A stretch of DNA of 45,367 nucleotides from an uncultured Granulicatella sp. (lineage in GTDB: Bacteria; Bacillota; Bacilli; Lactobacillales; Aerococcaceae), in contig NZ_CALHIF010000010.1 of assembly GCF_938030755.1 (NCBI RefSeq), positions 1 to 45,367 of the forward strand. Direction: 5' to 3'. Positions 16,377-23,746 of this stretch are shown here, in pieces (positions within the stretch are counted from its first letter, which is position 1; each line of letters starts with the position of its first letter). The notes below the pieces were generated by a model. That model saw only the letters and a program-made list of their open reading frames with translations, was not told the DNA's origin and ran no database searches. The translations under genes were made by a program, and so were the position numbers.

Positions 16377-16956
16377 TATAGGTCCGCCTCCTTAAACACG
16401 ACTTTCCCGTTTTCAAACCGTTCTAGACGTGCAAGAGAAAAGACTGGAATGCTCGCTTCTTCTAATAACCGTCTTCCATCTTGGAAAGATTTCTCGATGA
16501 CAATTCCAACCGCTTCTACTTTAGCTCCTGCCTGTTGAACAATCTCTACTAATCCTTTTGCGGCTTGGCCATTCGCTAGAAAATCATCCACAATTAACAC
16601 TTTATCCTTCTCTGAAAGGTATTTACTTGCAATCGATACTGTATTTGTCACTTGCTTTGTAAAAGAAAACACCTCTGCTGTTAGAATCCCTTCGTTCATC
16701 GTGATATTTTTGATTTCTTTGCAAAAATCATTGGAACTTTTAAGGCATCTGCCGTATACAGTGCTGGAGCAATTCCTGACGCTTCAATGGTGACCACTTT
16801 TGTAATTCCAGCATCCTGAAACTTCTTAGCAAAAACATCCCCAATTTCTTTCATCAAGTGTAAATCTACCTGATGCGTTAAAAACGAGTCTACTTTAAGG
16901 ATATTTTCACCTAACACATAACCATCTTTTAAAATACGAGCTTCTAATGTTTCCAT
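16376..16956 (-). pseudogene. xpt: Xanthine phosphoribosyltransferase, frameshifted
   Basis: The first frame starts METLEARILKDGYVL at ATG 16956 behind AAGGAGGAG and reads to PMIFAKKSKISR before a stop. The other frame continues ITMNEGILTAEVFSFTKQVTN, with the phosphoribosyl-binding motif VLIVDDFLANGQAA, and ends KEADL. Loss of one A from a run of six (now 16707-16711, TTTTT on the plus strand) explains it: adding one base restores a normal 193-residue Xpt. The intact enzyme converts xanthine and PRPP to XMP. The neighbouring pbuX is also broken, which argues against a sequencing slip. Confidence 0.85.
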
Positions 16957-17022
16957 AACTCCTCCTTAAACCTGGGGATTAAAAAACGGACGTTAATAAC
17001 TTGCTGGATTGAGATAGTTCTT

Positions 17023-17051
17023 ATTTTACAGTTACAACTCTCGTTTTTCAA
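17023..17051 (-). promoter_or_regulatory. Promoter of xpt-pbuX, with possible PurBox upstream
   Basis: TTGAAA (17051-17046), a 17-base spacer and TAAAAT (17028-17023) form a near-consensus sigma-A promoter 66 bases before xpt. A PurR-box-like TTTTACGAATAAT lies at 17077-17089 (10 of 13 to the lactococcal pattern as I remember it). I see no guanine/xanthine riboswitch in the short leader. Confidence 0.5.
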
Positions 17052-17137
17052 CTGTTTATAGAGTCTTTTTTCTATTTTTTACGAATAATTAGCTCATTTT
17101 CCTTTTTAATGTTCTTTTTGGATCCTTCTCCAACAAA

Positions 17138-17164
17138 AAAACGAGCAGAAAATCTGCTCGTTTT
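17138..17164 (-). terminator. Terminator of the gtrA-like gene
   Basis: AAAACGAGCAGA (17138-17149) and TCTGCTCGTTTT (17153-17164) form a 12-bp stem with a 3-base loop and T-run on the minus strand. Confidence 0.85.
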
Positions 17165-17172
17165 GCTTCTCT

Positions 17173-17604
17173 TTAATTGTTTGTAGGTTCGTTTTGTTTA
17201 AATGCCCAAAACCTTTGTCCCACATAGTTTAGCAATACAAAAAGGCCCATTCCAGTCACTAAAGCCAAGTTTCCTTGAAGCTTTTCACCAAGACCTTCAA
17301 ACAAGTACAACACAAGTGGTTTCGCGATGCCATATGCTACGATATAACAAACCGTGATATTAATGGTAAAGCGAACAATCGATTTTTTCGTCGTTTCTTC
17401 CACTTTAAACGTAAACTTTTTATTCAGAAAATAACTTAAAACACTGCCACAAAGATAATTCATCGCCGAAGAAACCCAGTATCCCAAGTTTAAAATATTA
17501 TAACAAAAGAACATGATAGCCATTCCAAATATTGTATTGACCACTCCCACAGCAATAAAGGTTAGAAAGGTCTTATCGAACACCTTTTTCAATTTTTCTT
17601 GCAC
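17173..17604 (-). CDS. GtrA-family membrane protein
   Basis: I choose the GTG at 17604 because GGGAGG lies just upstream; the TTG at 17619 has no binding site. The 143-residue protein has four hydrophobic segments (about 14-34, 36-58, 74-94, 112-132) and family signatures FIAVGVVNTIFGM, NYLCGSVLSYFLNKKFTF and NYVGQRFWAF. GtrA proteins take part in cell-surface polysaccharide decoration, probably moving lipid-linked sugars across the membrane. No glycosyltransferase is adjacent, so the target glycan is unknown. Confidence 0.88.
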   Translation of the reverse strand: MQEKLKKVFDKTFLTFIAVGVVNTIFGMAIMFFCYNILNLGYWVSSAMNYLCGSVLSYFLNKKFTFKVEETTKKSIVRFTINITVCYIVAYGIAKPLVLYLFEGLGEKLQGNLALVTGMGLFVLLNYVGQRFWAFKQNEPTNN

Positions 17605-17661
17605 GTTCTCGCCTCCCAAGTCTCAAGTTCATCCTATTATACAATAAACTGCAAAATAAAA

Positions 17662-17687
17662 CACAACTCATGAGATCATAAGTTGTG
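17662..17687 (-). terminator. Terminator of rpoE
   Basis: CACAACT (17662-17668) pairs with AGTTGTG (17681-17687), with an inner ATGA/TCAT pair, followed by T-rich sequence on the minus strand. Confidence 0.75.
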
Positions 17688-17713
17688 CTTTGATAGTTGT
17701 TATTATAGAAAGA

Positions 17714-18325
17714 TTATTCTTCCTCTTCTTCGTCGAAGTCGCTATCAAGGTCTTCGTCATCAATGATGATTAGATCTTCTTCCACACTCACTTCATCTTC
17801 TAGGTCTTCATCTGCACCTAATTCATTTAAGTCAGAACGGTAGGCATCGATTTCATCTTCATCATCGTCGTCTAAATCAACATCGATATCATCGTCTAAG
17901 TCATCGCTATCAAGATCTTCATCATCAAGAAGTTCCTCATCTTCTGGATCATCGTCATTGTAATCGATAAGATCATCTTCAGTTCCGAACGCGTTAACTT
18001 TCTTACGTTTCTTACGAGGTTTCTTCACTTCTTCATCTTCCATTGATGTTGCAATTTCTTCATCGATTGAGTCAATTGGATACCAATCGCGTAGACCCCA
18101 GCGATTATCTCCAAGTGAGATAAAGCTTCCATCAATATTTAAATCTGTGTAAAAACGAGCCATACGAGCTTCTAATGCTTCGTCGCTTAATTCCATGTAT
18201 TCTTGAATTTCTACTAATAATTGATTGAAATCTAAAACTTCATTCTTCGCTTCTAAAATAGCATGCGCTACTTCGACCATTGATAATTCGTTTTTGTTAA
18301 TGCCATCGAGTTTCTTTAATTCCAA
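17714..18325 (-). CDS. rpoE: DNA-directed RNA polymerase delta subunit
   Basis: The 203-residue protein has the folded N-terminal HARE-HTH domain (about 1-95: MVEVAHAILEAKNEVLDFNQ, FISLGDNRWGLRDWYP), a basic patch KKPRKKRKK at about 101-109, and then an extremely acidic unstructured tail made almost wholly of Asp and Glu. This layout is diagnostic of Firmicutes delta, which displaces nucleic acids from RNA polymerase and tunes promoter-complex stability. ATG follows GGAAAGGAAG. The acidic tail is coded by near-repetitive GAT/GAA codons; this is normal for the family. Confidence 0.95.
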   Translation of the reverse strand: MELKKLDGINKNELSMVEVAHAILEAKNEVLDFNQLLVEIQEYMELSDEALEARMARFYTDLNIDGSFISLGDNRWGLRDWYPIDSIDEEIATSMEDEEVKKPRKKRKKVNAFGTEDDLIDYNDDDPEDEELLDDEDLDSDDLDDDIDVDLDDDDEDEIDAYRSDLNELGADEDLEDEVSVEEDLIIIDDEDLDSDFDEEEEE

Positions 18326-18402
18326 TGGTTACACTTCCTTTCCAGTTCATCTTAAACAGTATAGCATAATTTTTAAAGTTTATGCTAGTTTAGCGAGATT
18401 TT

Positions 18403-18822
18403 TTATACATTTTCCTTGATTTGAAGCTGAAAGGTCACTAAAGAGCTCGTAATCAGTTGTTTTTGTTGGAATAATTGGTATTCCAGTACTAATAACACCA
18501 TCTCTTCCGTCTCTTCGAGGTGTAATTGTTTGGTTTGAATCTCAAAATGCATTTGTCTTCCTGCGCCTAACTCATAAATCCCTTTAGTCGCCTTCGTATG
18601 ATTGAAGTCCATTTGACTACGCGCATCGCCTTGACGGTGTAAAGTGACATGCGGGACCGCTTCTGTTGTATTCACTTCTACTTTTACTCGTGTATTCGTT
18701 TCTTCTTCTACATAACTGAGTACAAAACCAGAGTCCTTACGAAGACGAGTCGCATCCGCAAACATGCGTTGCTTCATCGTTTCCCCGCCTTGACTCAATA
18801 CCGTTTCAATCGTTAATTTCAT
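18403..18822 (-). CDS. DUF1934 (YwiB-like) protein
   Basis: From ATG 18822 the product has 139 residues and begins MKLTIETVLSQGGETMKQRM. The alternating hydrophobic strands (SGFVLSYVEE, VLLVLEYQLF) and the conserved gap next to rpoE identify the calycin-like YwiB/DUF1934 family. Its biochemical role is unknown; the fold suggests binding of a small ligand. It is 77 bases upstream of rpoE in the same direction, a common arrangement in Bacilli. Confidence 0.8.
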   Translation of the reverse strand: MKLTIETVLSQGGETMKQRMFADATRLRKDSGFVLSYVEEETNTRVKVEVNTTEAVPHVTLHRQGDARSQMDFNHTKATKGIYELGAGRQMHFEIQTKQLHLEETEEMVLLVLEYQLFQQKQLITSSLVTFQLQIKENV

Positions 18823-18887
18823 ATGCCATCCCCCTCTCAAGCCTGTATCTTGTTTCTTCCTACCCACCCTTTTGGATTGTTAGTGCT

Positions 18888-19150
18888 CAAGCAAACTCCA
18901 CGTTGCAACACTTTTCCAAAAGGTTTGTAAATTCAAAAAAGCCTTTGACGGCAGTGAAACCTAAGAAACTTTTTTGGGTGGAAGAACCTTACAAATTCTA
19001 CTGTAGTTGTCTTGTACACAAACTACAACGCACCCAACCTCATTCTTATCCATCCAACCTTCTTTGAATTCCAAAAGGGCAAGCAAACTCTGCGTTGCAG
19101 CTCCATTCCAAAAAGGTTTAAAAATTCAAAAAGCCTTTGATGGCGGAGAA
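18888..19150 (+). repeat. Imperfect direct repeat of about 71 bp
   Basis: Unit 1 (18888-18958) and unit 2 (19080-19150) both begin CAAGCAAACTC and share CGTTGCA, TTCCAAAA, GGTTT, AATTCAAAAA and GCCTTTGA. They differ at about one position in five and lie 192 bases apart. The end of unit 2 is also the left foot of structured repeat copy C, so unit 1 may be the stump of a lost copy. Confidence 0.7.
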
Positions 19151-19323
19151 TTTTTCGGATTCTATAGTAGCAGTAATAGGGAAAGCATTAAAACGAATAA
19201 GGGGGAGTTAGGAATTTATTTCCTTACTCCCCCTTTGAGGCTTTAAAGGCGAGAGACTTTGGCTCGAGCCGTTGCCCTATTACAGCTATTATGAAGACAT
19301 CCGAAAAATACGTAGCCATCAAA
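19136..19323 (+). repeat. T-shaped inverted repeat element, copy C
   Basis: TTTGATGGC (19136-19144) pairs with GCCATCAAA (19315-19323); TTTTTCGGAT pairs with ATCCGAAAAA; GTAATAGGG pairs with CCCTATTAC. Arm 1 is AAAGC/GCTTT around GGGGAGT/ACTCCCC, and arm 2 is GGCGAG/CTCGAGCC. Where copies A and D have ACCGA/TCGGT, this copy has AAAGC/GCTTT, a compensatory change. It ends 10 bases from the gatB stop. Confidence 0.85.
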
Positions 19324-19333
19324 CATATATATT

Positions 19334-20764
19334 TTAGTATTTCGCTAACTCTTGTTGTAATAGTTGGTTGACAATGCCAGGGTTTGCTTTCCCTTTCGTT
19401 TGCTTCATAATCTGCCCAACTAAGAACCCAACAGCACGGTCTTTCCCATTCTTGAAGTCTTCAATAGACTGTGCATTGTTAGCCAACACCTCTTGAATAA
19501 TCGGTAATAATTGAGCAGGATCACTCAATTGAACCATACCGTGTTTTTCAACTACGCCTTTTGCAGTTCCGCCTTCTTCGGCTAATAACAAGAAGACTTT
19601 CTTCGCCAATTTCGAACTGATGGTTCCGTCCGCGATTAACTGAATCATTTCTGCTAAGCTTTCTGGCGTTAATTTCAAGTCTTTTAATTCTAATTTCTTG
19701 CTATTCATGTGCGCTGAGATGTCACCCATTAACCAGTTTGACGCTTGTTTAGGGTCGGCTCCAGCAGCAACTGTTGCATCGAAGAAATCAGACATTTCTT
19801 TTGTTAACGTTAATACCATTGCATCATATTCCGGTAAGCCAAATTCGCTCACATAACGTTCACGACGTTTGCTTGGCATTTCAGGAATCGAAGCACGCAC
19901 TTCTTCAATCCATTCATTTGAGATTTGGAAGTTTGGTAGGTCTGGTTCTGGGAAGTAACGGTAGTCACTTGAACCTTCTTTGACACGCATTAAGATGGTT
20001 TGACCCGTCGCATCATCAAAACGACGTGTTTCTTGTAGGATTTCTCCTCCATTACGTAGGACGTTCGCTTGACGAACTTCTTCGAACGCTAACCCTTTTC
20101 GGACGTTGTTAAATGAGTTTAAGTTTTTCAACTCTGTTTTTGTACCGAATTTTTCTTGACCATAAGGACGAATTGAAATGTTCGCGTCACAACGCATGGA
20201 ACCTTCTTCCATCTTCACGTCAGAAACACCTGTAAACATGATGATTTGACGAAGGGCTTCAAGATACGCATACGCTTCTTCAGGAGAACGCATATCCGCT
20301 TCTGATACAATTTCGATCAGTGGAGTTCCTTGACGGTTTAAGTCCACATAGGAGAATCCGTCTGTTCCGTGCGTATTTTTACCTGCATCTTCTTCAAGGT
20401 GAACACGTTCAATACGAATGCGTTTTGTTTGTTCTTCTACTTCGATATCAATCCAGCCATCATGACCGATTGGGTAATCAAATTGAGAGATTTGGTACGC
20501 TTTTGGATTATCAGGGTAGAAATAGTTTTTACGGTCGAATTTTGTATCTTGAGAAATGGTACAGTTCAACGCAAGAGCTGCACGCATGCCGAATTCTAAC
20601 GCGCGTTTATTGACGACAGGAAGCACCCCTGGATATCCCCAGTCGATTACGTTTGTATTTGTATTTGGTTCCGCACCGAAATGCGCTGGTGATGGAGAGA
20701 ACATTTTTGAATCAGTTTTTAATTCAACGTGGCACTCTAAACCAATAATTGTTTCAAAGTTCAT
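19334..20764 (-). CDS. gatB: Asp-tRNA(Asn)/Glu-tRNA(Gln) amidotransferase subunit B
   Basis: The 476-residue protein begins MNFETIIGLECHVELKTDSK and contains the PET112-type kinase core (NRQGTPLIEIVSEADMRSPE, then MEEGSMRCDANIS) and the C-terminal YqeY-like tRNA-binding tail ending MKQTKGKANPGIVNQLL. GatB phosphorylates the misacylated Glu-tRNA(Gln) or Asp-tRNA(Asn) and receives ammonia from GatA. Starts 14 bases after gatA behind AGGAGGAAC. Third gene of gatCAB. Confidence 0.97.
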   Translation of the reverse strand: MNFETIIGLECHVELKTDSKMFSPSPAHFGAEPNTNTNVIDWGYPGVLPVVNKRALEFGMRAALALNCTISQDTKFDRKNYFYPDNPKAYQISQFDYPIGHDGWIDIEVEEQTKRIRIERVHLEEDAGKNTHGTDGFSYVDLNRQGTPLIEIVSEADMRSPEEAYAYLEALRQIIMFTGVSDVKMEEGSMRCDANISIRPYGQEKFGTKTELKNLNSFNNVRKGLAFEEVRQANVLRNGGEILQETRRFDDATGQTILMRVKEGSSDYRYFPEPDLPNFQISNEWIEEVRASIPEMPSKRRERYVSEFGLPEYDAMVLTLTKEMSDFFDATVAAGADPKQASNWLMGDISAHMNSKKLELKDLKLTPESLAEMIQLIADGTISSKLAKKVFLLLAEEGGTAKGVVEKHGMVQLSDPAQLLPIIQEVLANNAQSIEDFKNGKDRAVGFLVGQIMKQTKGKANPGIVNQLLQQELAKY

Positions 20765-20778
20765 GTCATTGTTCCTCC

Positions 20779-22236
20779 TTATAATTGTGGGCGGCGTAAG
20801 TAGTAATCATTTGCTTGTTCAAATGCATACGCTGCTTGATAAATCGTTTTTTCTTGGAAGTAATTTCCGATTAATTGAATTCCGACTGGTAAGCCTTCGC
20901 TTGTGAAGCCAGCAGGAACTGAAATTGCTGGTAGTCCAGCTAAGTTTACAGGAACGGTTAATAAGTCCGCCATGTACATTGCAAGAGGATCATCGCTGTG
21001 TTCGCCTAATCCAAATGCTGCAGAAGTCGTTACAGGACCTAAGATTAAATCATGGTTTTCAAATACTTTTGCAAAGTCTTGTTTGATTAATGTACGTACT
21101 TGTCCTGCTTTCTTGAAGTAAGCATCGTAGTATCCTGAACTTAAGCTGAATGTTCCAAGCATGATACGACGTTTTACTTCCATTCCGAAACCTTCAGAAC
21201 GGCTCTTCACGTATAAATCTTCTAATGTTTCTGCTTCTGTTGAACGGTGACCATAACGGATTCCGTCAAAACGTTGCAAGTTCGAAGAGGCTTCAGAAGA
21301 AGCGATAATATAGTACGCTGGAATCCCGTATTTAGAGTGAGGTAGACTCACTTCTTCAACGATAGCGCCCATTTCACGGTATTGGTCAGCCGCTTTTAAT
21401 ACAGCTGCTTGAACCTGCGCGTCTACACCTTCTGCAAAATATTCTTTTGGCAACGCGATACGCATGCCTTTAATGTCGCCTGTTAATCCTTTATGGTAAG
21501 CAGGAACTTCTTGTGGCACACTTGTTGAATCGCGGTGGTCATATCCAGAAATCGCGCTTAATACTAAGGCGTTATCTTGAACGGTACGTGTAAATGGTCC
21601 GATTTGGTCTAAGCTTGACGCAAAGGCAATCAAACCGTAACGAGAAATACGGCCATATGTTGGTTTCATCCCAACAATTCCTGTGAAACTTGCAGGTTGG
21701 CGGATAGAACCACCTGTATCAGAACCAAGAGATGCTAGTACTTCGCCTGAAGCAACCGCAGCGGCAGAACCACCTGAAGATCCACCAGGCACTTTTGTTA
21801 GGTCCCAAGGATTCTTTGTTTTCTTGAAGTAAGAAGTTTCTGTTGAACCACCCATGGCAAATTCGTCCATGTTTAGTTTCCCAACGTTCACCGCACCTTC
21901 TGCTTTTAATAATTCCATCACGTACGCGTCGTAAATTGGGTTGAAGTCTTCTAACATACGGCTTGAAGCAGTTGTTAAAAGGTCACGTGTTACGATATTG
22001 TCTTTAATCCCGATTGGAAGACCTTGAAGAGAAGCTTCTTCTCCGTAACCTTTTGCATCAGCAGCTGCTGCTTGTTGCAGAGCTTCTTCTTCATTTAATG
22101 TCACGAACGCTTCTACTTTAGGTTCTAAAGCATGGATACGCTCGAATGTTTCTTTGGTTAATTCCACAGAAGTGAATTCTTTATTACGAAGACCTTCGTG
22201 AAGCTCAACTAATGTTTTGTTTTCAATAATACTCAT
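20779..22236 (-). CDS. gatA: Asp-tRNA(Asn)/Glu-tRNA(Gln) amidotransferase subunit A
   Basis: The 485-residue amidase-signature protein carries the Lys-cisSer-Ser triad: Lys in PIGIKDNIVTRD, and the glycine/serine-rich VPGGSSGGSAAAVASG with GSDTGGSIRQPASF following. It hydrolyses glutamine and channels ammonia to GatB. ATG overlaps the gatC stop by four bases (ATGA), which indicates translational coupling. Full length for the family. Confidence 0.97.
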   Translation of the reverse strand: MSIIENKTLVELHEGLRNKEFTSVELTKETFERIHALEPKVEAFVTLNEEEALQQAAAADAKGYGEEASLQGLPIGIKDNIVTRDLLTTASSRMLEDFNPIYDAYVMELLKAEGAVNVGKLNMDEFAMGGSTETSYFKKTKNPWDLTKVPGGSSGGSAAAVASGEVLASLGSDTGGSIRQPASFTGIVGMKPTYGRISRYGLIAFASSLDQIGPFTRTVQDNALVLSAISGYDHRDSTSVPQEVPAYHKGLTGDIKGMRIALPKEYFAEGVDAQVQAAVLKAADQYREMGAIVEEVSLPHSKYGIPAYYIIASSEASSNLQRFDGIRYGHRSTEAETLEDLYVKSRSEGFGMEVKRRIMLGTFSLSSGYYDAYFKKAGQVRTLIKQDFAKVFENHDLILGPVTTSAAFGLGEHSDDPLAMYMADLLTVPVNLAGLPAISVPAGFTSEGLPVGIQLIGNYFQEKTIYQAAYAFEQANDYYLRRPQL

Positions 22237-22541
22237 GCTTCACCCTCCTCGTTTTCACCCATAATTGCAGGCACTTGAATAAATCCATCTTCGCTTGTTT
22301 TTACATTACGCATTAATAAGTCGCGGTCTGTTCCTTTTTCAGCAACATCTTCACGCATGACATTCACTAATGGGTAGCCATGTGTCGTTACAGGAACTCC
22401 TGTCGTATCCACTTCTTTTAATTGTTCCACCATATCAATGATATCGCTCATTTGTTCTGTAAAATGAAGGATTTCATTATCGGCAAAAGCTAGCTTTGCA
22501 AGTTTGGCAACGTGTCTAACTTCTTTTTCCTCAATGGCCAT
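22233..22541 (-). CDS. gatC: Asp-tRNA(Asn)/Glu-tRNA(Gln) amidotransferase subunit C
   Basis: The 102-residue product begins MAIEEKEVRHVAKLAKLAF and has the VEQLKEVDTTGVPVTTHGYP stretch typical of GatC, the belt that holds GatA and GatB together. Start ATG follows GAAAGGAA. It opens the gatCAB operon, 65 bases after camS ends; a separate promoter is not obvious, so transcription may come through from camS. Confidence 0.95.
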   Translation of the reverse strand: MAIEEKEVRHVAKLAKLAFADNEILHFTEQMSDIIDMVEQLKEVDTTGVPVTTHGYPLVNVMREDVAEKGTDRDLLMRNVKTSEDGFIQVPAIMGENEEGEA

Positions 22542-22606
22542 TTCTTTTCCTCGCTTTCAAAATCATTACTTTTCTATTGTAAACACTTTAAGCATTGTTA
22601 TCAATA

Positions 22607-23734
22607 TTAATCGAATATATGGTAAGTGAACACACCTTGCGTTAAATCTTGCATCAAGAACGCCTCTACTCCATTAATGGAACTGATGCGCACTTCTACT
22701 GGAGTGGTTTTTGATAAATATTTATTCGCCGCATCTGTGACATGTTGCGCTAAGGCAATGATTTCAGATTCGCCATAAAATTGCGTCATAATATTCACGA
22801 CCATTTTTTTCGCCACATTATCTTGATATTTCACTCGAGCTGTAACCCCTGAAAGATTTGGGAAGAAGTTTTGTACTTCCGTCTTGAAATTCTCAAAAGC
22901 GGTAGATTCTTCCGTTGCCGCTTCGTTTACTAGCGGTAGCACTGTCACTTTCTGGTTCACATTTGTCCAATTCGTAATTTCGGTTCCTTCAACAGAAGTC
23001 GCTTCTAAGACATACACGCCTCCACCAATGTCATCTTTTGAAGTTTGTCTAAAGACCCCAAAGACAATTGGCACAGCTTTAAGCGCATCATTTTGACGCA
23101 GTCTTGTTAAGATTTGGTTCACGATCGTTTTAGCTTGTTCAATCATGACTTCTTTTGAAATTTCAGTTTCTGCATCACGATCGCCATTGGTATAGTAATC
23201 CACACTATTCATCGCAACCCCAATACTAATTCCACCTAATTCAAAATTGTTCTCTGTTTGAATCATGTAGTCTTGTTCCAAAATTTGCGCTAAATAAAGT
23301 GGAGCACGTCCAGTCGGAGAAGTGTCCCCATTATCAGCAGGGTTGAGCCCTTCTGGATTTTTATCACTTTTACGAGCAATCCATTTTGCAGTTGTCTCCG
23401 CATCGATGATTTGCCCCTCACGATAAAAATATTGATTTGTAGGAAATACATTTCTTGAAAGGTCTATTAAACCTGTCTCAAAATTTTTCAAGTTAAAGCC
23501 CGTATTCAAGCTTAAAGTTGCTCCACGGTTTTGGCTCACTTGATATTTCCCATTTGTAATCAACGCACGATAAAAATTATTGGAGAGTTGATTTGTCGTA
23601 GACTGAACCACTTTTGTATTGGTATCATTTTTCGTATTTGTATTTTGGCGATTGGCTTGAGTAATATCTGCGCACGCGGCTAAGGTGAACACACTCATTA
23701 ACCCTAATAACCCCAAGCGTAATTTATGTTTCAT
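22607..23734 (-). CDS. camS: CamS family sex-pheromone lipoprotein
   Basis: The 375-residue protein starts MKHKLRLGLLGLMSVFTLAAC; LAAC is a clear lipobox, so Cys21 is lipidated and the mature protein is anchored outside the membrane. The mature domain has CamS hallmarks such as NFYRALITNGKYQVSQNRG and YYTNGDRDAE. In enterococci the signal peptide of the homologue releases the cAM373 pheromone; the equivalent peptide here would end SVFTLAA. The conserved order pcrA-ligA-camS-gatCAB supports orthology. Mature function is not known. Confidence 0.92.
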   Translation of the reverse strand: MKHKLRLGLLGLMSVFTLAACADITQANRQNTNTKNDTNTKVVQSTTNQLSNNFYRALITNGKYQVSQNRGATLSLNTGFNLKNFETGLIDLSRNVFPTNQYFYREGQIIDAETTAKWIARKSDKNPEGLNPADNGDTSPTGRAPLYLAQILEQDYMIQTENNFELGGISIGVAMNSVDYYTNGDRDAETEISKEVMIEQAKTIVNQILTRLRQNDALKAVPIVFGVFRQTSKDDIGGGVYVLEATSVEGTEITNWTNVNQKVTVLPLVNEAATEESTAFENFKTEVQNFFPNLSGVTARVKYQDNVAKKMVVNIMTQFYGESEIIALAQHVTDAANKYLSKTTPVEVRISSINGVEAFLMQDLTQGVFTYHIFD

Positions 23735-23746
23735 GTGAGTTCCTTT

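Larger units (their letters stand above)
18823..19333. other. Repeat-filled spacer between ywiB-like gene and gatB
   Basis: The spacer contains a dispersed direct repeat (18888-18958 and 19080-19150) and structured repeat copy C. I see no credible gene on either strand. Confidence 0.6.

Noticed and set aside
16957..17137. Guanine/xanthine riboswitch before xpt
   Set aside because: The leader after the promoter is only about 60 bases and lacks the purine aptamer core; control by promoter and perhaps PurR is more likely.
17714..18030. Aspartate-codon-rich repetitive DNA, possible satellite repeat
   Set aside because: It is the normal acidic tail of the RNA polymerase delta subunit.
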